Part shown: piece after piece, positions 1-8,609 of the stretch | How positions within the stretch are numbered: position 1 is the stretch's first letter | Layout: every line of letters starts with the position of its first letter | Source of the DNA: Candidatus Kaiserbacteria bacterium CG10_big_fil_rev_8_21_14_0_10_59_10 | GTDB taxonomy: Bacteria > Patescibacteriota > Minisyncoccia > Phycocordibacterales > UBA2100 | Assembly (NCBI GenBank): GCA_002773285.1 | Contig: PFBM01000012.1 | Location: 33,852-68,902, forward strand | Reading direction: 5' to 3' | DNA length: 35,051 nucleotides | The notes under the pieces: generated by a model | What the model saw: the letters and a program-made list of their open reading frames with translations, nothing else | Told to the model about the DNA's origin: nothing | The model's database searches: none | Made by a program: the position numbers and the translations under genes

Positions 1-649
1 CCTCCAGCGCGGCGCGCGAGAGTACGCTGCCACTCTCATCGGCCACGAGCGTTATGAGAAGCTCGTCTTCGGTGGGAATCGCGGCATGCACGTTCGCTCC
101 GAGCGGCGTAGTGCGCAACGGTGCGAACTCCCCGGTCGTCGTCGCGCGTTCGAATGTTCCACTGAAAGCCATCACCGCTTTGCGGTCGTTCTCCGCGTGC
201 GCCGCGACGGCGCCTTGGGGCGAGAAGCGGGCCGTATAAACCTTCGGAATAAGCGTGTTGGTGAGGCGCTCTATCCGGCTCGTCTCGGGGTTCGCTTCGA
301 ATATGTACCCGGTCGAGCGCTCCATAAAGTATACGGTCGAGCTCGTTGCGGAGAATCCCATGCCCGCGACAGGCGTAGGGTTGACGCGCCACAGCCGCGG
401 GGCCTGCGCCCCCTCTCGCGTACTGTCCGCAGGTTCTATCGCAAATCCGGAAAGAAGGTTGGTGAGCGTACTCCCCAGCGCGCCGGTGAAGGCGGGAATA
501 CCCGAGCCAAACCCGCGTGCCGCGGCACCGGCTTCAACATCCGCGGTGCGCTCGCGCAAAAAGAGGTACCAACCGGCAAGTCCCGCAAGCATCAACGCCA
601 GGAGGGCGATGCCGATGTAGCGAAGCGACGTGTACGTTGAGTTCTTCAT
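1..649 (-). CDS. Hypothetical protein with N-terminal TM segment, truncated by window edge; last visible gene of the T4SS-like operon
   Basis: Not in ORF track (runs off edge). Minus-strand read from ATG at 649: MKNSTYTSLRYIGIALLALMLAGLAGWYLFLRERTADVEAGAAARGFGSG..., open to position 1. Confidence 0.75.
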   Translation of the reverse strand, partial: MKNSTYTSLRYIGIALLALMLAGLAGWYLFLRERTADVEAGAAARGFGSGIPAFTGALGSTLTNLLSGFAIEPADSTREGAQAPRLWRVNPTPVAGMGFSATSSTVYFMERSTGYIFEANPETSRIERLTNTLIPKVYTARFSPQGAVAAHAENDRKAVMAFSGTFERATTTGEFAPLRTTPLGANVHAAIPTEDELLITLVADESGSVLSRAALE

Positions 650-656
650 GGCATGA

Positions 657-1718
657 TTATTGGAACGCACCCGCGCGGAAGGCGTCGAAGCCGTCTTCGA
701 GCGTGCCAAACCGGATAGACCACGCGGCGTCCGAGCGCAGGAAAATATTCGATGTATGCGTCAGGACGAGTTCGATGAGCGCCAGCCCCGAGGAGTCCTC
801 GGCGTTTATGATGAGCCGGAAAGGATCCGCCGGATCCGCCGGTATCGGCGTGTTGTTGACGCGCCATGCATAGTCCAGCTGCGCGTCAAATGGCGTACGC
901 ACGGGAGCAAAGAGGGGCACGGCGGCGATGGTCGCCTCGATGGAAGGGGTTTGCCCTTCCGCGCCGAAGGCGCGGTGGAACAGAAGGCCGAAGAGCGGAT
1001 GCTCCTCATAGAGAAGAAGGGTCGTTTCTACCGAGGGAATACGAACGCTGCGCGTTGCGATGAGCCGGCCATCGAGCGAGGAGGCCTCGACGGATACCAC
1101 ATCGGCTCCAAAGAGAAGAGGCGCGGGCAATTCTATGTGTGCGCGGCCTCGGCCGGATAGTTCCTGCAAAAGCACGCCGTTTTTGCGCCACGAGAATACG
1201 ATACTCTCATCCGCGAGCGGGTTGCCTCCGGGCGGGACGAGGCGCGCGATCGCCGAAAGGCGCACACTGGTACCGGGGCTCGCGTGGACGCGCCCGCGAT
1301 ATAGCGGGGGCGCATATGACTCCCCGCTCCAGAGTATGTCTACCTCCGCGGGGCGAATGTTCGCGCGCGCTGTTATGACCCGCTCGTCCGCCGTGGCTAC
1401 CGCAACGGTTATCTCCGTTTCTGTGCCAAGCGCGCCGGCGGTGACGGACGCACGCTTCAAGCCGCCGCCGCGCGCGATCTCGACACCGTCCGCGAGCCAC
1501 ACGATGGCGGCGCGGTCGAGATCTATCGCACTGCTCTCGAGCGTGAGGCGTACCGTCGCGCCGGCTTCCGGATGCGCCGGCGAGAGCGTAAGCGTAACGG
1601 GCGTTCCGAACCCGGAGCCGCCGAAGCCGGGGTATGAGAAAAATTGCGCGTGTGCCGGAAGGGCGGCCGTGAACGCACATAGGCCGATGAGTCCTCCAAG
1701 TAGCGTGCAGCGGCTCAT
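657..1718 (-). CDS. Secreted/exported hypothetical protein with signal peptide, T4SS-operon associated
   Basis: 353-aa ORF; signal peptide MSRCTLLGGLIGLCAFTAALPAHA; overlaps upstream gene by 4 nt (operonic). Confidence 0.8.
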   Translation of the reverse strand: MSRCTLLGGLIGLCAFTAALPAHAQFFSYPGFGGSGFGTPVTLTLSPAHPEAGATVRLTLESSAIDLDRAAIVWLADGVEIARGGGLKRASVTAGALGTETEITVAVATADERVITARANIRPAEVDILWSGESYAPPLYRGRVHASPGTSVRLSAIARLVPPGGNPLADESIVFSWRKNGVLLQELSGRGRAHIELPAPLLFGADVVSVEASSLDGRLIATRSVRIPSVETTLLLYEEHPLFGLLFHRAFGAEGQTPSIEATIAAVPLFAPVRTPFDAQLDYAWRVNNTPIPADPADPFRLIINAEDSSGLALIELVLTHTSNIFLRSDAAWSIRFGTLEDGFDAFRAGAFQ

Positions 1719-3787
1719 ATAGGCGTAGGGGGCGGCTCATGTGCCGCCGCTGGCGTGCTCTCCGCACGGGGTTCTTCGTCCAGTATGCGAGCATCGCTCG
1801 CGATCGGCGGAGCCGCTTCGGGCACTGCCGCCTTCGGCGGCGGGGCGGGCTCTTTGGGGGGAGGCGCGGCTCCCGCGGCTTGCCGCTCAAGGCGCGCAAG
1901 CGGCGTTTCCGTATCCTCCGGCGCGGGCGCCCGTGGCAGCGCGCCTCCTTCCGCGCGCTCCTCCATGTTGACGTCCGCAAGGTCCTTTTTCGCTTTGCGG
2001 ATGGCGAGGATTTGCGATGGGTCCGAGGTGATGATCTGGTCTTCCGTGTACGAAGCAATGACCTTAATAGCCACGTGCTTCAGTCCTGCGAAGAATATGC
2101 CCTCTCCCACGTCGCTCTCGAGCAGCAAGTACTTCTCCTCATCGGTAAGTTTGAACGTCTCCTGCACGAGATCCACCGACGTCGGCGACTGGCGCAAGAG
2201 GAGCTGGATGGACGAGTTCGTTATCATGGCCGTGCCGTAGGGTGACTGGAGGAAGTCGTTCACGTCCTGCGTGATGGTCGAGAGGCCGAGGTAGTATTTG
2301 CGGCCGCGCTTTGCGATGCCAAAGAGGAACGATGCGGTGTCCTGCGACTTCATCATCCACCACGCCTCGTCGATGACAAGAAGGCGTTTGCGGAGCTCTT
2401 TGCGCACGGTGTTCCAAATATGGTGCGTGATGATGTACATCGCGACCGGCTTCAGGTCGTCCTCCATGTCGCGTACGGAAAAGACGACGAGCTTTTTATT
2501 CATGTCGACGTTCGTCGGACGGTTCATAAAACCCGACCACGTTCCCTTTGTGTATTTCGAGAGGCGCGAGACGAGCGAATCGGAGCCCTCCATGCCGGAG
2601 AGTACAAGCTCGAAGTCGGAGAGGAGCGGCGGCTCGATAGCGGCGAAATTGGAATCGGCCGTTATGTCTTTAAGCGCGTACGTCTCGGTTATCGCCTTGT
2701 CGATAATGGCGTCCTCCTCGGGGGTCAAGCCGCCGAGCATGATACGAAAAAGCCCGACAAGCGTGATGATGTTGCTTCTGAGTATGTCGGAAGGGTTCTC
2801 GTCTTCGCGCGGGATCGGCAGATCGAACGGATTAATGTGGTGTTCGGAGGAGAGCGATATGTTGAAGTAGCGCCCGCCCACCGTTTCGGCGAGATATTCG
2901 TACTCTCGCTCGGGGTCGATGACGATGACCTCGGTGTCGAACATCAAGGAGCGCAGTATTTCCAATTTTGTCGTGTAGCTTTTTCCGGCGCCTGACTTCG
3001 CGAAGGTGACCGAATTGTAGTTCTCGAGAGAGAACCTATCGAACAGAATGAGGGACGAGTTGTGCCGGTTGATGCCGTAGAGAATGCCCCGATCCGATGT
3101 GAGGTCGAATGAGATGAACGGGAAGATGGACGAGAGCGGCGCGGAGTTGAGCTTTGTGTGCACGTCGAGCTCATCCGTCGAGAGCGGCAGCACCGAGCGG
3201 AATCCCTGCTCCTGTTGGAAGAGCGCCGGCCGTATATAAACGAGGCGCGATTCGAGAATGCTCCGCACCTCGCTCTCCGTCTTGTCGACCTCCTCGCGCG
3301 TCGTGCCGTAGATGGTGAAATAGAGCCCCACCTCGAAGATGCGCTCCTGTGCCTGCTGCAGCGAGTCGCGCAGCTTCTCGAGGTCTGCATAGGCGGTGTC
3401 GAGCATCGGGTCGCGCACCATCCCCTTCTCCTCGCGGGTCGCGATCTGGCTTTGCACCTCGGCCACTTTCTTCTGGAATTTGCGCAGCATCTCGTTCGTG
3501 TCCATCGGGTGCACGAAAATGGAGATGTCGATGACCTTGTCCATATTGATGATGGGCGCGAACCAGCCCGTCGTAAGGAAGCGCGGGTAAGAGATGACGA
3601 AGAAGGTGCGCGCTATCTTCTCGCCGAGGTCGAGCTCGCGGGGGTTTATCTTCAGCGCGTGCGGCGCGATGACGTCTTGCAGATCGAGCACTCCCGTGCG
3701 GTATATCTCCTCGGGCAAGACAGGCAGCACCGCCGGCTTGTCGTCGGCGCCTCCTTTTCTGAACGGCAAGTAATCCAACAGAGACAT
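1715..3787 (-). CDS. VirB4-family T4SS ATPase
   Basis: 690 aa; Walker A-like FAKSGAGKSYTTK, VIVIDPEREYEYLAETVGGRYFNIS, LLVIDEAWWMM, STITQDVNDF motifs typical of VirB4/TraC ATPases. Confidence 0.93.
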   Translation of the reverse strand: MSLLDYLPFRKGGADDKPAVLPVLPEEIYRTGVLDLQDVIAPHALKINPRELDLGEKIARTFFVISYPRFLTTGWFAPIINMDKVIDISIFVHPMDTNEMLRKFQKKVAEVQSQIATREEKGMVRDPMLDTAYADLEKLRDSLQQAQERIFEVGLYFTIYGTTREEVDKTESEVRSILESRLVYIRPALFQQEQGFRSVLPLSTDELDVHTKLNSAPLSSIFPFISFDLTSDRGILYGINRHNSSLILFDRFSLENYNSVTFAKSGAGKSYTTKLEILRSLMFDTEVIVIDPEREYEYLAETVGGRYFNISLSSEHHINPFDLPIPREDENPSDILRSNIITLVGLFRIMLGGLTPEEDAIIDKAITETYALKDITADSNFAAIEPPLLSDFELVLSGMEGSDSLVSRLSKYTKGTWSGFMNRPTNVDMNKKLVVFSVRDMEDDLKPVAMYIITHHIWNTVRKELRKRLLVIDEAWWMMKSQDTASFLFGIAKRGRKYYLGLSTITQDVNDFLQSPYGTAMITNSSIQLLLRQSPTSVDLVQETFKLTDEEKYLLLESDVGEGIFFAGLKHVAIKVIASYTEDQIITSDPSQILAIRKAKKDLADVNMEERAEGGALPRAPAPEDTETPLARLERQAAGAAPPPKEPAPPPKAAVPEAAPPIASDARILDEEPRAESTPAAAHEPPPTPI

Positions 3788-3793
3788 ACGGGG

Positions 3794-3880
3794 TAGGTTA
3801 TAGGTGATAGGGGGTAGGTTGTAGTGTGAACATGTACATAGTGTTTTGGCGACAAGCTACCGGCTACGGGTTACTGGCTA
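3794..3880. repeat. Heptad TAG/CTA array pair between virB4 and the traC-like gene
   Basis: TAG at 3794, 3801, 3808, 3815, 3822; CTA/TTA at 3857, 3864, 3871, 3878. Confidence 0.9.
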
Positions 3881-4560
3881 TTCTCCACGGGCATCGGCTT
3901 CGAGTCTTCACCGGGGTTGAACATCTTGAACATGAGCTCCACGACCTCTTCGGTGCCGAGCTGTACAGTGCGCACGCCGGTGCGTACGAGCCCCTGCTGC
4001 ACGATGGCGATGCGCTGCTCGAGCTGCGAGACCTGTTCCTCAAACGTTTTGTTCGCTTCCTCCGCGCTTCCACGCTTGCCCCACGGATTGAGGCCGCTCA
4101 GGCCCCCCTTTTTATTAAGGACGGGCGGCGAGTACGGCACGACGACGAAAAAGTTCTTCGTCATGATGTTCGCAGCTTCGGTGAAGTTCTTGATGAACCC
4201 GATGTACTCGCGTATCTGGATGCGCATCAAGTCGTCCAGCTGCTCTTTGTACGCGGCTTCGAGTGTCGCGATGTAGGGGCGGATATCGAGCATGCGCGAC
4301 TGTACGAATATCTGCATCGAGAAGTCGAGCGAGTTGAGGAAATTTTGGAACTGTACGAGGAACGCCGTCTGCTCGTCCTCTGATTTGAGCGCAAAGTTGA
4401 TGGACGACGCGAGCAATATGGCGCGCAGCGAGCCGTCTTTCAATACGACGATGCCGTCGCGCACCTCGGACACGGGCACGAAGTCCTGCGTCGCCTTGCT
4501 GCTTGCGCGCACCGTTTCTGTTCGTTGGTCGGTATCAACCATATGCGATATAGCCGGCAT
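3871..4560 (-). CDS. TraC-like / VirB4 N-terminal-domain-like protein
   Basis: 229 aa; VPVSEVRDGIVVLKDGSLRAILLASSINFALKSEDEQ...; located between prgI-like gene and virB4. TAA stop lies inside a heptad repeat. Confidence 0.75.
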   Translation of the reverse strand: MPAISHMVDTDQRTETVRASSKATQDFVPVSEVRDGIVVLKDGSLRAILLASSINFALKSEDEQTAFLVQFQNFLNSLDFSMQIFVQSRMLDIRPYIATLEAAYKEQLDDLMRIQIREYIGFIKNFTEAANIMTKNFFVVVPYSPPVLNKKGGLSGLNPWGKRGSAEEANKTFEEQVSQLEQRIAIVQQGLVRTGVRTVQLGTEEVVELMFKMFNPGEDSKPMPVENSQ

Positions 4561-4633
4561 GTTGCAGCCGGTAGCGTGAGGTGCGGTACATATATATGCT
4601 GCGTAGTTGCATAAGCTTGGTGCTTTCTGTCGG

Positions 4634-5158
4634 TTACGAACTGCCGGCTAATTGCCGCACGCGCCCCTCGCGGGACTCTCGGACCGGCGCAACGAGCGCG
4701 TGGGCGGGGAGCGCTTCTTCCCTGTCCTCTGCCGTCGCGGTGCCCTGCGCGACGCGCTCTTTGATGTCCAAAGACCACGCGAGCTCGTGCAGACGGCTGT
4801 CGGAGAGCTTCGGAATGTACACGTCCGCCACCTTCATCGCATCGGCGGAGACGGTCTTCGGCTTTTCGAGGCGGCTGCGCCGCTCGTTGTTCCACAAGTA
4901 GAGCTTGCTGCGCATAACGTAGTAGAAGCCGCTCTCGAGCGCCGCGATGAACGGGCGGCCGTTTATGTTGAGGAACGCGAGCGCTACGCCAAGCCCGGCA
5001 AGCGACAGCACGACGGGAGCGGCGATGTAGATAGGCAGCACGCGCCACGAGAGGTACGCTGCGCCAAGCCCGCCGGCGACGTACACGAACTGTTTGAAGG
5101 TAAGCGGACCGAATATCTTATCCTCTACCTCGATGAATTGCGGTACCTGAAATTGCAT
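4634..5158 (-). CDS. PrgI family (VirB3-like) membrane protein
   Basis: 174 aa; MQFQVPQFIEVEDKIFGPLTFKQFVYVAGG..., two TM segments; next to VirB4 genes. Confidence 0.85.
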   Translation of the reverse strand: MQFQVPQFIEVEDKIFGPLTFKQFVYVAGGLGAAYLSWRVLPIYIAAPVVLSLAGLGVALAFLNINGRPFIAALESGFYYVMRSKLYLWNNERRSRLEKPKTVSADAMKVADVYIPKLSDSRLHELAWSLDIKERVAQGTATAEDREEALPAHALVAPVRESREGRVRQLAGSS

Positions 5159-5206
5159 AGCTAGCTGCTAGGGACTAGCTGCTAGCTTCTAGAGTAGGCC
5201 AGCTAG
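5158..5206. repeat. Heptad TAG array, 3' side of four-helix-bundle gene
   Basis: TAG at 5162, 5169, 5176, 5183, 5190, 5204 (all spacing multiples of 7). Confidence 0.92.
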
Positions 5207-5574
5207 CCGCGAGTCTCAAGCTTTTCAATCATAGCACGCAACATCTTGCTCACTTCGGATAAAAGTGAATTAACCTGCTCATATTCGTTTTGGGAGCAGT
5301 AGCCTAGCGTTGCCGCGATGAGTAACTGAGTCTCCATCTCCGAAGCCGAACCGTAGGCAATCGCGAGGAAATGGGTAAAGTCTTTGCGGCTACGGCGGGC
5401 CTTTCCTTCGGAGATGTTGGACGGAATTGAGACTGCACATCGGCGGAGCTGAGACGATAGTGCATATACTTCTCTTTGTGGAAAACCTTCCGTTAGCTTA
5501 TAGATAGCGATTGACAGAGTAACCGACTTTTGCCACACGATGAGGTCCTTATGCGACGATACGGCTGTTGTCAT
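5203..5574 (-). CDS. Four-helix-bundle protein (23S rRNA intervening-sequence/S23-type family)
   Basis: 123 aa; DLIVWQKSVTLSIAIYKLTEGFPQREVYALSSQLRRCAVSIPSNISEGKARRSRKDFTHFLAIAYGSASEMETQLLIA is the characteristic family signature; bracketed by inverted heptad arrays. Confidence 0.9.
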   Translation of the reverse strand: MTTAVSSHKDLIVWQKSVTLSIAIYKLTEGFPQREVYALSSQLRRCAVSIPSNISEGKARRSRKDFTHFLAIAYGSASEMETQLLIAATLGYCSQNEYEQVNSLLSEVSKMLRAMIEKLETRG

Positions 5575-5578
5575 ACAC

Positions 5579-5606
5579 TAGAAGCTAGCCCCTAGCAGCT
5601 AGAAGC
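5579..5606. repeat. Heptad TAG array, 5' side of four-helix-bundle gene (inverted relative to 5158-5206)
   Basis: TAG at 5579, 5586, 5593, 5600. Confidence 0.92.
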
Positions 5607-5618
5607 TTGAGAGCCGCC

Positions 5619-6236
5619 CTACAGAGGCGGCTCTCTATATGGATCATCCACCACCTCCGCGCGCGCGCTGCTTGTCTCCCCGGGGCGGTAGGCGGTGGAC
5701 TCCGATGGGCGCACTATTTTTACTTTCGGTTCCTTTTGGCTCTCTTGCCCGCCGCCGGCTGTTTGCTTGGATGCATCATCCTCGTCCTTTGGCGGGTGCG
5801 CTTGCGGCGGCGGCGCTCCGGCTCCGTCCGCTGGCTCTTCTCCCCCGCTCGCTTCATCCAGCACCTGCTCCCGCGCTTGCTCCACGTCGCTCACATCCTC
5901 CGCCTCGGCTTCCGGATGCTCCAGCTCGCGCTCCAGTTCCTCGCGGATGGGCTCGAACACCGACTCCGATATCGCAGCTGCGAGTGCCTCCGCGGTCTCC
6001 CTATCGACGCCGACCTCGCTCTGGATATTGTCTATGAGGTCCTTTGCCTGCTGAACGCCGAGCAATGTAAGCTGCACTTCCGTCTCCAGTGTTTCCCACT
6101 GATCGAAGTGAAGTTTGTGCGCCTCGGCCAGTTTTCGCAGGTTTTGTTGCACGTCCGCCGACGCGATCGCCTTTCTCACCGGGAGAGGAAGGGCGTCATA
6201 CCTCTCTCGAATGAGCTGCTGCAGTTCAGTATCCAT
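5619..6236 (-). CDS. Hypothetical protein with disordered acidic/proline-rich C-terminus
   Basis: 205 aa; MDTELQQLIRERYDALPLPVRKAIASADVQQNLRKLAEAHKLHFDQWETLETEVQLTLLG; operonic position. Confidence 0.8.
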   Translation of the reverse strand: MDTELQQLIRERYDALPLPVRKAIASADVQQNLRKLAEAHKLHFDQWETLETEVQLTLLGVQQAKDLIDNIQSEVGVDRETAEALAAAISESVFEPIREELERELEHPEAEAEDVSDVEQAREQVLDEASGGEEPADGAGAPPPQAHPPKDEDDASKQTAGGGQESQKEPKVKIVRPSESTAYRPGETSSARAEVVDDPYREPPL

Positions 6237-6237
6237 A

Positions 6238-8604
6238 CTACGCGGCGTGCGGAGGCGGAGGTTCCGGCGGGCTCGCTGGCGGCCGCGGTGCCGCAGGCCT
6301 CTCGGCAGGCCTTCCTTCCTCCGCCGTTTCTTTTTGCAGTGTGTCGAGCACCTGCTTGATATCTCTCTTCTTCGTGCGCTCCCCGGCTTTCTTTCGTGCC
6401 AGTTGGGCGAGCGGGTCCGTTTCCGGAGTACTTAGACCGGCTGCGCGCAATAGGGAGTTGGAGAACCTGTTAGTGGCGAGCGCGGCTGCGTTCGCTGCCT
6501 TGCTCTCCGCATATGAGCGGTCAAGGTCGGGATGCCATATACCCAACTCCTTTGCCTTTTCCTTGTGCGCATCTTCTATGCGGGCGTGCTCCCGCTTGGC
6601 CCTTTCCACTACTTTCCGTGCCGACTTGATGCGCTCGTCTTGCTGCTGCAGAGCCGTCTTGTGCTGCGATTTTTCGTGCTCGATCTGCGCCTGCAGCTCC
6701 TGTACTTTGCCGCTGTCGCCTCGCGATGCCGCATTCTCCCGCTCCTTTTCAAGCGCCTGCGTTTTGGCGCCGCTCTTCTCGATGAATTCCATCTGTTCCC
6801 TCGTTGCCTGCGTAAACGCCGTTTGTGCGGCCTGCAGCGACTTTTGCGACTCTTCGTGCATCTTCTTGAGCCCCGGGCTCGCCTCACCGACCGCGGCGAT
6901 AACGTCTTCCCGCATCTTCTTTTTCTCGTCGTCCGTGATCGTGACCCGCTCGGCCTGCTCTGCGTACCGCTCCGCCTTTTTCTCCTGCTCGCCCTGGTAG
7001 CCGCCGACCTTCTTGCCCGCGAGCGTGTCCAGTTTCTTGACCCCGGCCATTTGCTGTAAGGGAGCCGCGAGGCTGCTCTTCATCAGGTTGAAATCGCGCT
7101 TGGCGAGACCCTTCATCCGCTCAGAGCTGAAGTCGTACAGTTTCTGGCGCGTCGACCCGCTCGGCGCCCGCTTCGCTCGTTGTTCAAGTGAAGATGCGTA
7201 TTCAGCTGCCTCTCGCCCCACAGTGTGCCTGCCGATCCACCCTAAGGAGCGCGCACCCGCGGCAACACCCGCCGCGGGTATGAGCGCGGCGAAATTAAAC
7301 CCTGCGATCGATGCAGAGAAACTGCTAGCGAGGCGTATTGATACGAAAAGCAAGCCAATGGCAAGCAAGAGGAGGATAAGGGACATCCACATATTGTCGC
7401 TCATTTGTTCAGGCCTCGCCGCGAAGTTGCTTGCCGCGCTCCCCGCTCCTGCTGCCGCGCCCGCTCCGCCGACGATCTGCATGGTTACCCATAGGAAGAC
7501 GAGCAGGAGCGGCCCGAAGAGCGCGCCCTTCAAGAGCATGCTCCACCAGTTTTTCCACCCCACTATTTGATATGTTGCGGTGTTGGGTAGCATGAAAGAA
7601 GCGAACGCGATGGCGGAGGTGAGCATGGCGAACACGAGCAGCAGCGCACGCGCAACTATGATGAATGCCCCGTATAACAGAATGAGGGAAAGAGTAAGGA
7701 GGAGAATTAGGGCGACCAACCCGTAGAAAAAAGCACCGCCAACCCTCCCTGTTTTATCTGCGACATTGTTTACGACCACCGTAGAGTCGGTCCAGATATT
7801 TTTCAATCCCAGCTTTTCGTTAAAACTCTCCGCGATGCCCTGACTGCCGGATTGCGCGAGAAGGCCCCTGTGAATCTGCGCGGCAGTCAAGTTGGTGGCG
7901 TCTATCACCATTTTGCTGAAGAGCAAACTGAAGTTGAGGAGAACAGCGACGATGAGTATTTTGGCGACGAGCTTCTTTGCGCCGTAATTGATGCTGCCGA
8001 GTATCGTGGCGATGGATACAAAAACGAAAACCCCGATAATGAAAATATTCGCTATGTCGCGGAAGAGCTGCCACCCGATCTCGATCCCTCTCATTGCGCC
8101 CAGTGACTCCACCGTAGACCCGAATTCGGTTATAAGGTACCTCACGAGAGCGTCAAAAAGAGTGCCTGCGCCGAGTAAAAAGGAGGCACCTATGGCCAAG
8201 AACCACGACGCCACCCATTTTAAGAAGGGTTCCCATAGGCACTGGGAGAACCATGAATCGGGATTGAGTTTCCAGCATGAGCCGCCCGGATTCTCCACGG
8301 TTCCCTGCGTGTGCACGAGGTTTTTCAATTTCTGGATGCGGTCCAAGTCCTGCTGTGAGCAGTGAGGTAGGGGGCTTCGTGCAAAATTGCACTGGTTCTG
8401 GAGGTCGTTAAGGACCAATAAATCCTCCTCGGTGCATTCTTGTTCCGATTGACACTGCGCGGATACGTTGCTCCAGGTACAATCTCCTTCGCACGCTTGC
8501 GCCCACGCCTGGGAGAGCTCTATGCCGTGCTGCGTTATGGAGAGAGGCGTCACCAAGGCGAGGGCGAGTACGCCTATTATAAGTGTCTTGTATGCGCGTC
8601 TCAT
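6238..8604 (-). CDS. VirB6/TrbL-like polytopic membrane protein with coiled-coil C-terminus
   Basis: Track ORF extends to 8712; internal ATG at 8604 (MRRAYKTLIIGVLALALVTPLSI, signal-like) avoids overlap with the upstream gene; multiple TMs then long charged helix. Confidence 0.75.
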   Translation of the reverse strand: MRRAYKTLIIGVLALALVTPLSITQHGIELSQAWAQACEGDCTWSNVSAQCQSEQECTEEDLLVLNDLQNQCNFARSPLPHCSQQDLDRIQKLKNLVHTQGTVENPGGSCWKLNPDSWFSQCLWEPFLKWVASWFLAIGASFLLGAGTLFDALVRYLITEFGSTVESLGAMRGIEIGWQLFRDIANIFIIGVFVFVSIATILGSINYGAKKLVAKILIVAVLLNFSLLFSKMVIDATNLTAAQIHRGLLAQSGSQGIAESFNEKLGLKNIWTDSTVVVNNVADKTGRVGGAFFYGLVALILLLTLSLILLYGAFIIVARALLLVFAMLTSAIAFASFMLPNTATYQIVGWKNWWSMLLKGALFGPLLLVFLWVTMQIVGGAGAAAGAGSAASNFAARPEQMSDNMWMSLILLLLAIGLLFVSIRLASSFSASIAGFNFAALIPAAGVAAGARSLGWIGRHTVGREAAEYASSLEQRAKRAPSGSTRQKLYDFSSERMKGLAKRDFNLMKSSLAAPLQQMAGVKKLDTLAGKKVGGYQGEQEKKAERYAEQAERVTITDDEKKKMREDVIAAVGEASPGLKKMHEESQKSLQAAQTAFTQATREQMEFIEKSGAKTQALEKERENAASRGDSGKVQELQAQIEHEKSQHKTALQQQDERIKSARKVVERAKREHARIEDAHKEKAKELGIWHPDLDRSYAESKAANAAALATNRFSNSLLRAAGLSTPETDPLAQLARKKAGERTKKRDIKQVLDTLQKETAEEGRPAERPAAPRPPASPPEPPPPHAA

Positions 8605-8609
8605 AACCA

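Noticed and set aside
1715-4560. traC-like plus virB4 as a single split (frameshifted) pseudogene
   Set aside because: The 690-aa ORF already contains its own VirB4 N-terminal region and Walker motifs, and the genes are separated by a heptad array; two separate genes is the simpler reading.
5158-5606. CRISPR-like repeats
   Set aside because: Unit is 7 nt with no spacers and no cas genes; it is a heptad array, not a CRISPR.
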